Notes under the pieces: model-generated | The model's input: only the letters and a program-made list of their open reading frames with translations | Databases searched by the model: none | What the model was told of the DNA's origin: nothing | Translations under genes and position numbers: made by a program | Part shown: positions 11,130 through 21,864 of the stretch, one piece after another | How the letters are laid out: each line of letters starts with the position of its first letter | Position numbering within the stretch: the first letter of the stretch is position 1 | DNA from: Mantis religiosa | Taxonomy: Eukaryota; Arthropoda; Insecta; Mantodea; Mantidae | Direction: 5' to 3' | Assembly: GCA_030765055.1 (NCBI GenBank) | Contig: CM060953.1 | Span: forward strand, 176,758,493-176,822,492 | Length of the DNA: 64,000 nt

Positions 11130-12736
11130 AGAGGCATGTCCGTAAAATAAGGTCTTCAAGGCGCTGGAGCCGTGAGATCCGGCAACACTGACGCATAGCT
11201 TTGTTTCACCCCTTAAAATCCCCACCACAACGAATCCATTGCAACCATTAGTCTTGGCTTGGCAGCCGTTTGCGATGGAGCTTCCTATGACTTCCGCCGC
11301 CAAGTGCGAGTTGCGTGCAGTGATTCGTTTTTTTTTTTTTTTTTTTTTTGAGTGCCTAGAGCACTACCCCAATAAAATTCGTCGTCAGTTATGCGAAGTA
11401 TATGCGCCTAAATGTATGGAGGTCAAAAACGTGCGAAAGTGGGTCAGAGAGCTCAAAGACAGACGTCCATAACGAACGGCGTTCTGGTCGGCCTCCGGTT
11501 TCAGCCGAAACAATTGCAAAAGTGGAGCAAGAAATGCACAAAGATCGGCGTGTCAGAGTTAGGGAGTTGTGCGAACTTATCCCTGAAGTCAGTAAGACTA
11601 TGACTGACAAGATTTTGACCGAAAACTTTCATTATCGCATGGTGTGTGCGAGGTGGGTCCCCAAAATGCTCACCGAAGACCATAAACGGCAACGTGTTGA
11701 AGCGACCCACCGATTCCAGACTTAGTACCTCGAAGCAACAATTATGTGGCGAGAAAATAGTTCCACTTGGCGCTACAGTTTGATACAATAATGTTTAGCT
11801 CAGGGTAAAGCAATGAGGTTTCTCCCAGGATATGCGTGGATATGTGTAAGAAGGATAATTTTAATGACACTGAAATACCCGTTTCAAAGTGGTTTATTGA
11901 CTGCTTCTTTTTTTATCAGAACTTGAAGTTGCCGACCAAGGATTACCAATATCACTGTTTATAGTTACTGAAGGCGGAATGCTTATTACTCGATAAACTT
12001 AATTCGTTCTTCATGCACATATGAACCGACAAATATCTTCTCTCATCACTTCTAGTCTTTCCTCGACCAAGACAGAAGAATAGGGCTGCCCTAATCGGCT
12101 GCACGCCTCGGACTTTCTTAATGGCTTGCCAGCCACGAACTGACTGACTGTCCTCACAGCTGCGTGTGAGTATGTCGCTTTCACTTTCAGGAAGCCCCTT
12201 ATTCAACCAAAGATTCCTTTTGTGGCTATTTTGTCAAGCCATTATGAATGGTCCGAAGAATAGCCCATTCAAAGTCAAGTGCTAACCCTTAGAAATCTGC
12301 TAAGGACACTGTTTCTTACATTTCTTTTGTTATAACAACTAAAACAACTGCACCTGTTGGTGTCGTAACGAACATACAAGACTGCTTTGAAGTCCATAAT
12401 GATTCTTTACTTGCTTCAATTCTTTATTTTCGGTATCAACCTAGTGATTATCATCTGTTTCCTGAGTTGAAGTCACACCTGGGTGGGACACATTTCCAGA
12501 CCGAAGTTGATTTGAAAAACGAAGTTGAGCGCCACCTGCACAACTTGGCGGGAGAGTGGTATGACAAGGGTACATAAAAACTGTCACAGCGCATGCAAAA
12601 TAGTATCGATCTCAATTGTGATTACGTTTAAAAATAACTGTAAGGTTCCGTCTAACCATTAATGTAACATTCATTGACAATAAACATTTTTATATATTAA
12701 ATAAAATTGGAGAGCTTATTTTACGGACACGCCTAA
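11130..12736 (+). mobile_element. Mariner, subfamily 2, degraded and expanded
   Basis: TA at 11128-11129 and 12737-12738 flank inverted ends that share ggcRtgtccgtaaaataag over about 30 bases. Length is 1607 bases, about 300 more than a normal mariner. The stretch 11730-12430 cannot be aligned by eye with transposase coding sequence, so it probably includes inserted or scrambled sequence. Confidence 0.85.
11275..12630 (+). pseudogene. Mariner transposase, subfamily 2, broken
   Basis: The N-terminal part from the ATG at 11275 reads MELPMTSAAKCELRAVIRF. A run of about 25 T then adds a string of phenylalanines inside the first helix-turn-helix, followed by RRQLCEVYAPKCMEV and NVRKWVRELKDRR. A frameshift follows, then RSGRPPVSAETIAKVEQEM, LCELIPEVSKTMTDKILTE and ARWVPKMLTEDHKRQRVEA up to a stop near 11725. 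The C-terminal end reappears at about 12440 with SDYHLFPELKSHLGG and ends near 12630. The first two catalytic boxes are not readable. An ATG at 11239 in the same frame is possible, but family alignment favours the later one. Confidence 0.85.
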
Positions 12737-12739
12737 TAG

Positions 12740-13290
12740 ATGTGTGTTAGATTTAAACTCGCTCATTTTATCTTTTCTACAGAACAGTATTTATATGAGA
12801 ACTGAGATTGAATAAATTTAAGATTTCGGTGAACAAATCCTTAATTTTGTGACGTAAATCATAAGGATACATTAATATTTTTATTTCTGTAGCTATTGTT
12901 GTTATTCTTATTAATACTTCATTTTATTCGCGGGCCTAATATTTATGTTACTCTAGTTTACACACTATCTTTATTCAATATGGGCAGCAACTAAGAAAAC
13001 AAAACAAAAATTCCTTCAACACAGTGATACTTTTACAAGTCACATGGGATCTCGTTCACAGTACATTTGTATCCTATCCCAATGACACTACAGATGCTTA
13101 AAATGAGAAATGTGCATATATTGGTATTTGACAAACGTGTAGCACAGAATTGTACGCCAGGACTGACGTCGAAATAATTATCTGTTGTGCAACGCAAGGC
13201 GTGTCAACGTAATGGCTCTATTTTGTTCCGCTGCAGCCGTTAGTCGAGTGAGCGTGCCTTCAATAAATCCTTGTCAAACGACATATTGCT
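12740..13290. other. AT-rich stretch without a supported gene
   Basis: I see no element ends or motifs until the short ORF at 13297. Base composition becomes less AT-rich from about 13200. Confidence 0.45.
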
Positions 13291-13296
13291 TTGGGA

Positions 13297-13389
13297 ATGG
13301 AGGATAAGGATATTTACATAAAGTTGAATGTGGAAGAAGAAATGAGGATGTATCGTGTGACGATGCATAAAAGTAAAGTACGTCTGTAA
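13297..13389 (+). CDS. Possible short ORF or first coding exon, unrecognised
   Basis: Thirty codons starting MEDKDIYIKLNVEEEMRMYR, charged and with no low-complexity bias. It is preceded by a less AT-rich stretch containing a ttagtc word that could be an initiator. Near its end, aaaagtaaagt contains a fair match to a 5' splice site (GTAAAGT), so it could be the first coding exon of a host gene whose next exon lies elsewhere. Nothing else supports expression, and an ORF of this size is common by chance. Confidence 0.2.
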   Translation: MEDKDIYIKLNVEEEMRMYRVTMHKSKVRL

Positions 13390-13391
13390 TG

Positions 13392-13778
13392 TTACATCAA
13401 TGAAAGCGATCGCTATATAGGAGCAAAAAAGATTTTATGTAGCTGCAGACTTCTGTATTATGATTCTGCCAGCTAAAGTACTTAAAATTTGACACTCTTA
13501 AGGTATTTGTCTGAAAAATATTGCGGGTACAATGGGATGAGTGGTTTAGGTGATAGTAATATCTTTTAAATTTGTAATGACTTTGAAAGAGAGAGAAAGA
13601 GAAAATGTTTAAGTATATTTGTGAAAATTTTAACTGCGGAGTGATTTATATAGAACCAACATATTTCTGTTTTTAATTACTACGTCGGAAATTAATTCCA
13701 TGACCCAAATTTTACGCCAAATTAAGCAGAATGTTCTGGAGTTTCGATTACTCGTCACTAGATGCGCTGATGTCTATG
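13392..13778. other. Spacer without a supported feature
   Basis: AT-rich, with a short GA-rich run (gagagagaaagaga) near 13590. No element is recognised between the short ORF and the mariner. Confidence 0.5.
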
Positions 13779-13780
13779 TA

Positions 13781-15093
13781 CGAGGCATGTTTTTTAAGTC
13801 AGTACCGTTTTGCGATTCCGCCGCCGCAGCGCTACGGTCGGCGTTACGCGCATGCGCGCTGGTTACCTACATCTCTTGTCTACGCACTGACACCATTACA
13901 GTCTGATTCTTCATTGTATACGTTGGTTACTGAGTGTTTTAGATGCCTCTAACAATCGTGAGTCCCGCCGATTGTGAAGTACGGGCTGTTATACGATTTC
14001 TTAGTGCTAAAGGCGTAAAATCGATCGATATTCATCGTGAGATCTGTGAAGTTTACGGAAAAAACATTATGAGTGATGGAATGGTAGGGAAATGGGTGAG
14101 AGCATTTGAAGATGGTCGCACAAATGTGCATGACGATAAACGGAGTGGGCGGCCTTCGGTCGTTACTGAAGATTTGGTGCAGAAAGTGGACGAAAAGGTG
14201 AGAGAAAACAGACGCTTTACAATTTCATCATTGTGCGACCATTTCCCTCAATATTCTCGTAGGGTTTCGTATCGCATTGTGATCGACTTGAAGTACCGGA
14301 AATTGTGTTCCCGTTGGGTTCCGGAAATATTGACGGATTTGCACAAAACCCAACGTAAACGCATTGACTTTCATTGAGGGGTACCACAATGAAGGTGAAG
14401 ATTTTTTAGACCAAATTGTTACTGGTGACGAAACATGGGTGGCCTACGTCACACCAGAATCGAAACAACAATCCATGGAATGGCGACATTCATCATCGCC
14501 CACAAAAGTGAAGTTTAAGTAAACAATTTCTGCCCAGATATCATGTGCACAGTTTTTTTGGGACAGAAAAGGAGTATTGCTAGTGGAGTATCTGCCTCGT
14601 AATGAGACAATCAATGCAGTGCCTTATTGTAAGACATTGAACAATTTGCGCCGTGCAATCCAGAAAAAAAAAGCCGTGGCAAGTTGAGTAATGGTATCGT
14701 TTTGCTGCATGACAATGCCCGTCTACATGTGGCTAATCGGACCAAAGATCTATTCAAATCTTTTCAGTGGGAAACTCTAGATCATCCCCCATACAGCCCT
14801 AATCTGGCGGCCAGTGACTACCATTTGTTCCTGCACTTGAAGAAACATCTGGGCGGTCACAGTCTTCAGGACGATAACGAAGTCAAAACAGTTGTGATAC
14901 AGCGGTTAACACGTCAGGCGGCAGAATTTTATGAGGAGGGTATTCAAAAACTGGTGCCACGTTATGACAAGTGCCTCAATATTCACGGACATTATGTAGA
15001 AAAGTAGATTAAGGTACAGGCTTTCATGTAAGAATAAAATTATTGCGATGTCTATGTACGTCTTTTTTAAATTCCAAAACGGTGCTAACCTCG
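13781..15093 (+). mobile_element. Mariner, subfamily 1, copy B, with a deletion in its 3' terminal repeat
   Basis: TA at 13779-13780 and 15094-15095. The left end, cgaggcatgttttttaagtc, matches copy A. The right end reads ccaaaacggtgctaacctcg, where copy A has the full inverted repeat. About 16 internal bases of the right terminal repeat, the ttaaaaaaacatg part, are missing while the last bases remain. The loss probably happened after insertion, because a copy with this end should not transpose well. Confidence 0.92.
13943..15007 (+). pseudogene. Mariner DD34D transposase, near-complete but frameshifted
   Basis: The ATG at 13943 opens a 144-codon frame with the paired helix-turn-helix DNA-binding domain (CEVRAVIRFLSAKGVK, then KRSGRPSVVTEDLVQKVDEK) and the linker CSRWVPEILTDLHKTQ. 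A frameshift stops it at 14377. The catalytic region continues in other frames. TGDETW is readable near 14425, and 14684-15007 holds HDNARLH and YSPNLAASDYHLF. There are 34 residues between the second and third aspartates, the DD34D spacing of mariners. All three catalytic aspartates survive, unlike copy A. The end, YDKCLNIHGHYVEK, is normal. Other damage includes an extra run of A near 14667. Confidence 0.93.
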
Positions 15094-15179
15094 TATTATT
15101 CCTAATTGCCATTTTTGGCAGCTATGTTCGACATTTTGTTCTATTCCACGTGAAAATGCAGTACACATTAAGTCAACGA

Positions 15180-16149
15180 CTCTTCCTTGTGATGTAATAC
15201 TGGATTACGAATTCAATTACAGCCTCAAAGGTCATAGCAGAGAGAATTTGGTGTTCGCAAACCTCCCAAAAGAAGCACAATATTAGTACTGGTAAACAAA
15301 TTGGAAACAACTGGATCTCTGGTTAGTGAAAAAGGCAAGCATCGTTCATCTAGGCGTCCCACTGTTGTTGTGAACGTAAGAGCACGACTTGAGCAGTCAC
15401 CCAAATAATCATACTTGTCGCAGAAGACAGGGTACTTCTACCCAATGTGTCAGAGCTGCGAAAAGTGCAGGCCTAAAGCCATATAGAGTTATGGCTGTTC
15501 ATCAGCTACAGGAGCCAGATAAGAATAAAAGATTGAACTATTTTCGGTGGTTTCAAGCATCCATTGTGCAAAATCCTGCCATGTTGTCCATCACATGGTT
15601 CCATTTATCCGGTTATGCGAACTCACAGAACTCAGGACATTGGGCCATCAAAAATGTATATAGCGTCCATGAAGCAGCTATGAACCTGGTTAAAATCGGA
15701 GTTCCGCACAGAGAATAGTGTGGCCATTTTTGAACCAGGCTGTGAACGCTGCAAAATACCGACTGATTTTCATGCAGTTTGTTGAGCACCTGGACGATGT
15801 ACAGCTAAGTCAAGGATATTCTCAGCAAGATGGCGCTACATGTCATACATCAAACGAATCCATGGAACTAATTACAAGTTTCTTTGAAGACCGGATAATT
15901 TCCAGGGACCTGTGGCCACCGAAATCTCCAGATTTGACATCGCTGGTCTTCTTTATATGGGGTTACCTAAAAGAAAGGGTTTACACCACACGTTCCCAGA
16001 CATTGGACGATCTGAAGCCAAACATCACACAGGAGAATCAAGTTACTGACAATAGAGACCTCTAACGAGTGACTAGTAACATGGGACGACGTGTGGAGTT
16101 GTGCCTTATGCTGCATGGAGGACATTTTCAACATTTGCTAAAGAGATAA
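15180..16149 (+). pseudogene. Tc1/mariner-superfamily transposase, heavily mutated
   Basis: The N-terminal region is readable as EFGVRKPPKRSTILVLVNKL, then SRRPTVVVNVRARLEQSP, resembling the helix-turn-helix part of an insect Tc1-like group often annotated as DUF4817. The middle keeps LKPYRVMAVHQLQEPDKNKR and LSGYANSQNSGHW in a shifted frame. The catalytic end keeps YSQQDGATCHTSN and DRIISRDLWPPKSPDLT. Where relatives have an acidic residue after SPDLTxx, this copy has valine. After a stop near 16064 the same frame continues to RRVELCLMLHGGHFQHLLKR with a stop at about 16149, the family's usual end. The short elements at 16738, 32320 and 58902 carry related catalytic segments. The terminal repeats of this copy were not found. 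Confidence 0.75.
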
Positions 16150-16387
16150 ATAATCTCCTAAAATTTTTATAACTTTAGGTATAATAAGTTTTCGCTAGCT
16201 CAATTCGTTTTGAAACAATTAATAAAAGACATGTCTCAGTTCTAAATAACTCACTGTGTAGTTTAAAACGCAAACAAATAAGGAGGAATAACTGGGAAAT
16301 AATAAATATAAAAAAAAGGTAAATAAAATAAACTGGAAGTCATCTCCATTTTTTCTGTGGTTTACCAGTTGGAATGAGTGGATTGTA

Positions 16388-16690
16388 GTATGCAACGTAG
16401 GGATTAGGCACCAGGCCAGACTAGATCTATTACGCCTCTGCCTCGGGAGACAGGATCAGGCGAGAGAAGAGAACATGTGAGATAGAAGATGATGTGAAAT
16501 GATTATGGAGGTGAAATGGAGGAACAAGAAATTCGGGCCATGTAATTATTCACCTTGCGACATGGGGAAAAACCCCGAAAAACCCATACATCAGGTAGGC
16601 CGGCCACGGGAGTCAAACCCGTACCTCCCGAATCTTGTCCAGAGACAAAATATCCTGAGCCATGTGCTGGATTCTGTTTACCAGTTACAT
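16388..16690 (-). mobile_element. tRNA-derived SINE, family C, copy 1
   Basis: On the minus strand the head reads catggctcaggatattttgt (A box) and gggtttgactcccgtgg (B box). Then come gggtttttcggggtttttcc and a body ending near tctcccgaggcagaggcg. Its counterparts are at 23477-23693 and 24206-24431. The 3' limit is uncertain. Confidence 0.75.
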
Positions 16691-16737
16691 AAAAGCCAAC
16701 CGAAAAGATATGTGCTGTGTTATACTATCGGAAAATA

Positions 16738-17408
16738 CAGTGCGACCCATATCAACCTGAACCACTTCAATAAGTCATAACTTTTGAACCAGTAATTGGT
16801 CACACGTGCAACTTTGGAAGCATATAACACACAATGGAGAGATCATATTACACTATTTACATTTCAGAGAAAATGTTGGAAGTGTCCTCCACCATCATCT
16901 ATACATGTCTGCACTCGTCTCACCATATTCTCTGAAGTTTTAGGGAGAGTATTCTCGCCAATGTTACTTATTTTGGTTTGAATGGATTCCTTGAGAACAT
17001 CAATTGCGGGTGGCCTATTCCGGTATACTCTTCTTTTCAGATACCTCCACAGTGAGGTTAGGTCAGGGGATCTGGGTTAACGCAGGCCTTTTGTGATTAT
17101 TCGATTGTCAAAGAAACTGCTTACAAGTTCCATGGTGTCATTAGCTGTATGGCACGTTGCTCCATGTTGCTGGAAACAACTTCTCAATTGGATATCTTCT
17201 CCGTAAAACTTCAGAGAATATGGTGAGATGAGTACAAACATGTATAGATGCCGGTGAAGGGCACTTCCAATATTTACTCTGAGATGTAAATAGTGCAATG
17301 TAATCTCTCAATTGTGTATTATATTTTCCCAAAGTTGCACGTGTGTACTATTATTGGTTCAAAAGTTATGGTCTATTGAGATGGTTCAGGTTTATATGGA
17401 TCGCACTG
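16738..17408 (-). mobile_element. Non-autonomous Tc1-like element with long inverted repeats, copy 1
   Basis: TA at 16736-16737 and 17409-17410. The ends are cagtgcgacccatat on the left and its inverted form, atatggatcgcactg, on the right. The repeats run inward for about 200 bases, through aaccacttcaata, the atacacaattg region and the catctcagagaaaatgttgg region. The minus strand carries only the C-terminal catalytic part of a transposase: FQQHGATCHTANDTMELVSS, FFDNRIITKGL and, after a break, SPDLTS. The first residue of the QQDGATCHT box is changed to H. The last codons of the transposase lie within the inverted repeat. It is an internal-deletion derivative of an autonomous relative. Confidence 0.88.
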
Positions 17409-17410
17409 TA

Positions 17411-18560
17411 CAACATATATATTTTATTTTTATAAAATATCTTAAATATGTTTTAATTTTATTATCATCCTTACTGCATTTTAAAAGAAAATAAACCCTT
17501 TAGAAAATATTCCATTTAAGCCGTAATTAACTGTTTATTTTTGAAAGCTCCTTAATTGCTTTGGCATTCAGGACTTCTTTCTCGAAACTGAGAGTTAAAG
17601 AGCCAAAGACCGTTTAATTTTACTCAGAGGTTTCTTTATCAGACGTGAGGTTATTTTACGTGTCACATATCTACGACGCAAAACTACCGGCTTTACTTCC
17701 CTTTCACAAGAAACCATGACAAGAGCCTTTACGCTCGAAAAAAAAAAAAAAAAAAAGCCATCGCACTCCGCCGTCGCACACAACTTCGGGAACCTGAGAC
17801 TGGCATGTTTAGACCAGAACAGCGACAATCTTCCATGTATGGGAACTAGAGCTGAGGAGGTTTTTTAAAGATATTTGTATCAAAACCTTATGTCATGCAG
17901 AAGTTAAATATGTTTGGTATTTAATGGATTTTACTTTTTGCGTTATGCTGTTCACACGCATGCGCGCAAGGACACAAACACGCACGTCTACATACACACA
18001 AATACACACACGTAATCTACGATATTTATTTAAATTTCATAATTTGCTCCAGGGAATCGAAATTTTCGAATAAAATGCATTAATTTCCCTACTTAATATA
18101 GACTGAGTGAAGTTCTTGCGATCAGTGTTTACTTTCGAAGCAGCCAGTGCGTTTCCTCTGTTTTTCCTGGATTACTAGATTTGAATGCAGAAAACCAAAG
18201 CAATCTTCCAATTCTTTTTCTCCAGCTAAGAAATTCCCAACGTTCATTTTTCATCGGACTACAATGCAATTTTCTCTATCTGAATCAGAGTATTCACAAA
18301 AATAGTTCTACCAAAACTAGGTAAGGTTTATTTTCCCTCTTGAATGCACTTGTTTACTACTGCTCAGATGAAAGGTCCGTTGAATTTACTCGATGAGTAT
18401 GCTGAATTTTTCAGGTAGTAAGACCTAAGAAATCACAGTTGACAGATATAGTTTCTTTACTGGAAACTCGAGCATCTTCATTCTTCCCTATTCTCCCTAT
18501 TGTCGAAGCATAATAACAATTTATAGTATTAATAAGGTAGAATCACACTGGAAAACGTCT
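17411..18560. other. Spacer without a supported gene
   Basis: It holds an A run of about 19 at 17740-17758, preceded by a moderately GC-rich 120 bases that may be an old retrotransposed fragment, and a CA-rich patch near 17955-18010. No coding signal was recognised. Confidence 0.4.
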
Positions 18561-18563
18561 ATC

Positions 18564-18745
18564 TGGATGGCCTCAGCAGTTTACATGCTGGTGTACCGAT
18601 TACTAGGTCGTGGGTTCAAATCCAACCCAGACCTATGGGTTGTAAGTGTACTTGAATGTGGCAGCCCCATGGCTGTAGACTTACTGGTATGTAAAGGAGA
18701 TGCTGTGGTACGAAATTATGGAAAGGTTGTGGCACTGATAATATC
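18564..18745 (+). mobile_element. tRNA-derived SINE relic, family D
   Basis: It begins ggatggcctcagcag and has a clear B box, gggttcaaatcc, about 50 bases in. A body mentioning gtaagtgtacttgaatgtgg follows. The arrangement fits a tRNA-derived SINE, but there is no second copy in the window and no target duplication was found. Confidence 0.5.
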
Positions 18746-18749
18746 CCAG

Positions 18750-20330
18750 AAACTCATAGATAATTAATAAACAAAATATGTTTACAACGAGAAACGCAAC
18801 TCCATAGTCATGCTTTTAACCCAGAATCTTGGACACTGGTGGCGTCGATCTGATCAACTATGCCAATTTGGCTGTTGAACTTTGTTCCACTATTTACTCG
18901 CCATTTTTCTTCCTCTAAATGACAATGGATTTTCAAATTTATTGCACATTTATTCTTTTTCACATGTGCAAGAACACCTAGTTTATTATGCTGATCTTTC
19001 TTCTTTTTGGCAGACTTCCGCTTCCTGAATGCTCTTCCTATTCATTGATCTCATTTTGACTACTCTTTCCAATGTGTTTTAAGAAATCAATATAATTAAG
19101 TCCTTTCTTGCTTACATATATGCCTTGTTTGATTTCACGAGAGAAAATTACCACACAGTAGGTATATGTATCTTAAACTGTGAAATTAATAACGAAACCT
19201 TTGTTTCAGATATCCATCGCAGAGGCGTCAGAGCGTCAGATTGTTGGTAAGTATTAACCGCACTTATTTTGTTATTGTAGTTGTTCATTAAAACTGAAAA
19301 TTCAGGAGAATACTGTCAAATGTAAGCTCTTTATTTCACATATAATGGGGTGTTCAGGCTATGATCATCTCAACATATGCTTCTCGATAGCACTTTAGAT
19401 TACGCTTTTATCGGATGATAAAACTTGTTTTACGGCCATTGTAACTCGAGGAACGTCGTCTATAACTATGGTTAACTAAAGGAATACAGTGAAAACAAAG
19501 GAATACATCTAAAACAAAAGATTTTTCCAATTTTAAGACATGTAACCAACAGCAGGACTGTACGTTTAATAACAGGAGATGTTCACCTGATGGATAGCCA
19601 AGTCACGAGGCAGGTGTGACAACCACTAACTAAAGTTTTAGCACTTCAACGTCCCACACTCTAGAACGGTCCACCTAGTCCATCAGCAGCTTCCTTACAT
19701 CCTGCTGCCAGTGACTCAGAATGACTCCATACGAATCTATTACTACAGTGCTTTTGAGAAGTTTTCGCGTCCAAGGTTATCACTATGGGCCTAAGGGCTG
19801 TGCTCGAATGCGATACAAGTTAGCTGTGCGGAGAGTATGAATGACGTCAAATATTCAGCAAGGCCATCAAATTTGAAAACTGCCAATAGAAGCAAACATC
19901 GAAAACAACGTAACGTAGTAGTGTACGAACTAGTGAAGCATTGTCTTGCAAGTGTATGCATGCGCAAGGTCAAGTTGTAGTGTAACCCGACTTTTTTGTT
20001 TCTTCTCGCTGTACCTGTCATGGTCAGGCTATACCTACCTGTAGTTGTTTACATACGCGAGGGATAACAGTATAGCATATGTGCAGTATAACTGCGGAAA
20101 AGCGCACACACCTTCAGTCTTAGTTATCACACTGGACACGGAGATGTGCCTCAAGCCGGTCTACCAAACTAAAACCCAATATGCTCGCTGCATCTCCCTG
20201 CGGTTCCTTATACTTACAGCGTAAGATTGTGCGCTACAGTTACAATTAAGAGCAAACGAGTGAGCCGTATTGAATGTATGCATAGTAATATAGAGTACTA
20301 CATACGACATTTATAGCTAAAGAAATGGTT
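18750..20330. other. Stretch without a supported gene
   Basis: AT-rich to about 19500. From there to about 20250 the composition is more mixed, with several CpG-containing words. A minus-strand open frame of 76 codons (19791-20021) has no motif I recognise. Confidence 0.4.
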
Positions 20331-20336
20331 CATTGA

Positions 20337-20522
20337 CACATTAATGTTAGAGAAGAGCTGGGATTATTCTTATTGAAGGCAGCTAACAAATCAAAATGCC
20401 CCAGTGTCAATTTTCTATCTGATAAACTTAAGTTTGACAAGGAAAAAGGGTTATTTACAGTGCAGGGGAGTGTCATCGAATTCTTCGCATCAAAACCAGA
20501 GGCTGGTACCACCGTGAGATAG
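20337..20522 (+). pseudogene. Unrecognised coding-like fragment of 61 codons
   Basis: Between two in-frame stops the plus strand reads without interruption HINVREELGLFLLKAANKSK, then SVNFLSDKLKFDKEKGLFTV and IEFFASKPEAGTTVR. It has no ATG start, but its mixed composition with alternating charged and hydrophobic residues looks like real protein rather than chance AT-rich translation. It is probably the remains of a transposon or host exon. I do not recognise the family. The antisense frame (20330-20554) is treated as its shadow. Confidence 0.35.
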
Positions 20523-20699
20523 TAAACCTTGCTGAACGATGGTTCAAAGACCATATAATTTAATTGTCTATACTTTCAAATTATTTAATTGCTTTAATAC
20601 ATTTCACATAATTGTTGTTCTCAAAATATGGCATTACTTATGAGACAGTATATATGAAGGGGTATTGTAAAGTTTTAATTATCACGCTTTAAAAAATGT

Positions 20700-21860
20700 G
20701 ATACAGTTTGTGTTGATATGTGTTTGTTAGTTCTTCTCTACGTAGTAACCATCCAGATATGCACCTTTATCCCAGCGATTATTTACCTTCCAAATATCTT
20801 GTATATAGAAGTCTGCAGAATTCGCTCTAAACTTTCTTCACTCACCAACGATGTCATTTCTCTTGTCAAATCGGCAACCACGCAACGGATTCCTCATTTC
20901 CTGGAACAAGAAAAAGTCACTTGGTGCGAGATCAGGCAAATAAAGCGGATGCTGTAAGGTCTCATAGCCACATTCTCTTGTTTCGTCAACTGCAACTTGA
21001 GATGAATGAGCTTGTGCATTGTCAGACAGAAGACGAACAACTTTGGAGAGAATACCGCGTCGTTTCTTAATCAGAGCTGATTGTAACTTGTCCAGAAGAT
21101 TGCAGTAGTATCTGCCAGTGATGGTTTTAACCTTGGCAGGATAATCTGTAAGCATGACTCCACGACAGTCCCAGAAAACTGAAAACATGACCTTCGCAGA
21201 TGAATTTTACACCTTTGCATTTTGGGGAGGGGGAATCGGCATGTTTCCATTCCATGCTCATGGTTTTTGTCCCTGGTTATACTGATAGATCCAAGATTCA
21301 TCCATGGATACCACACAATCAAGAAAATCATCTTCATCCTATTCCAACACCATCAAAAACTGCCTTGAAAGACCACGCCGTGTTTGCTTTTGGAAAGGGG
21401 TTAGCAAACGTGAAACCCACCGTGCAGACACCTTACACATGTGCAGTTTGTCATAAATAATTTTCCATGATAATTTTGATGGTTGCTCGTCTATCTTCCA
21501 GTATGAAACACTCCACTTTCTTCACTGTGACAGGGTCGTCTGTCATTGACGGGCAACCAGATCTTGGCTCGTTTGTCAGGGACATGTGACCAGTTTGAAA
21601 ATTCCTTTTCCACCTCACAATAGTGTCATACGATGGGAATTCATTTCCATAAACAGCAGTCGTGTCATCATGGATTTCCCGGGCAGTTTTGCCTTTCAAA
21701 TTCAAAAACTTAGTCGCACACGAGCCTCAGTTTTCTCCATCTTACACCCCAGTCAGTTCTGGCACTCACTGTAAAAAAGCAACAGATCTCAAAATGGCAT
21801 CAAATATATCATATTTAAGTTTCCATTTGTTTACTTGTGTGGCGACAAGGCACTTTCAGG
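20700..21860 (-). mobile_element. Mariner, subfamily 5, minus strand
   Basis: A near-complete transposase pseudogene (20727-21740) marks this element. Terminal inverted repeats could not be identified with confidence, so the limits are set loosely around the coding region. Confidence 0.75.
20727..21740 (-). pseudogene. Mariner DD34D transposase, subfamily 5, frameshifted
   Basis: The ATG at 21740 (minus strand) reads MEKTEARVRL, then hits a stop because one base is missing. The next frame resumes immediately with LNLKGKTAREIHDDTTAVYG, IVRWKRNFQTGHMSLTNEPR, SGCPSMTDDPVTVKKVECFI and LEDRRATIKIIMEN. That is the two helix-turn-helix units and linker of mariner transposases. The catalytic half (20838-21188) carries VFWDCRGVMLTDY, LLSDNAQAHSSQ and LYLPDLAPSDFFLFQEM, with the second and third aspartates about 34 residues apart. 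After another frameshift it ends YYVEKN with a stop at 20727-20729. At least two frameshifts make it inactive. It resembles the transposase part of SETMAR-like proteins, as expected for this group. Confidence 0.88.
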
Positions 21861-21864
21861 AGCA

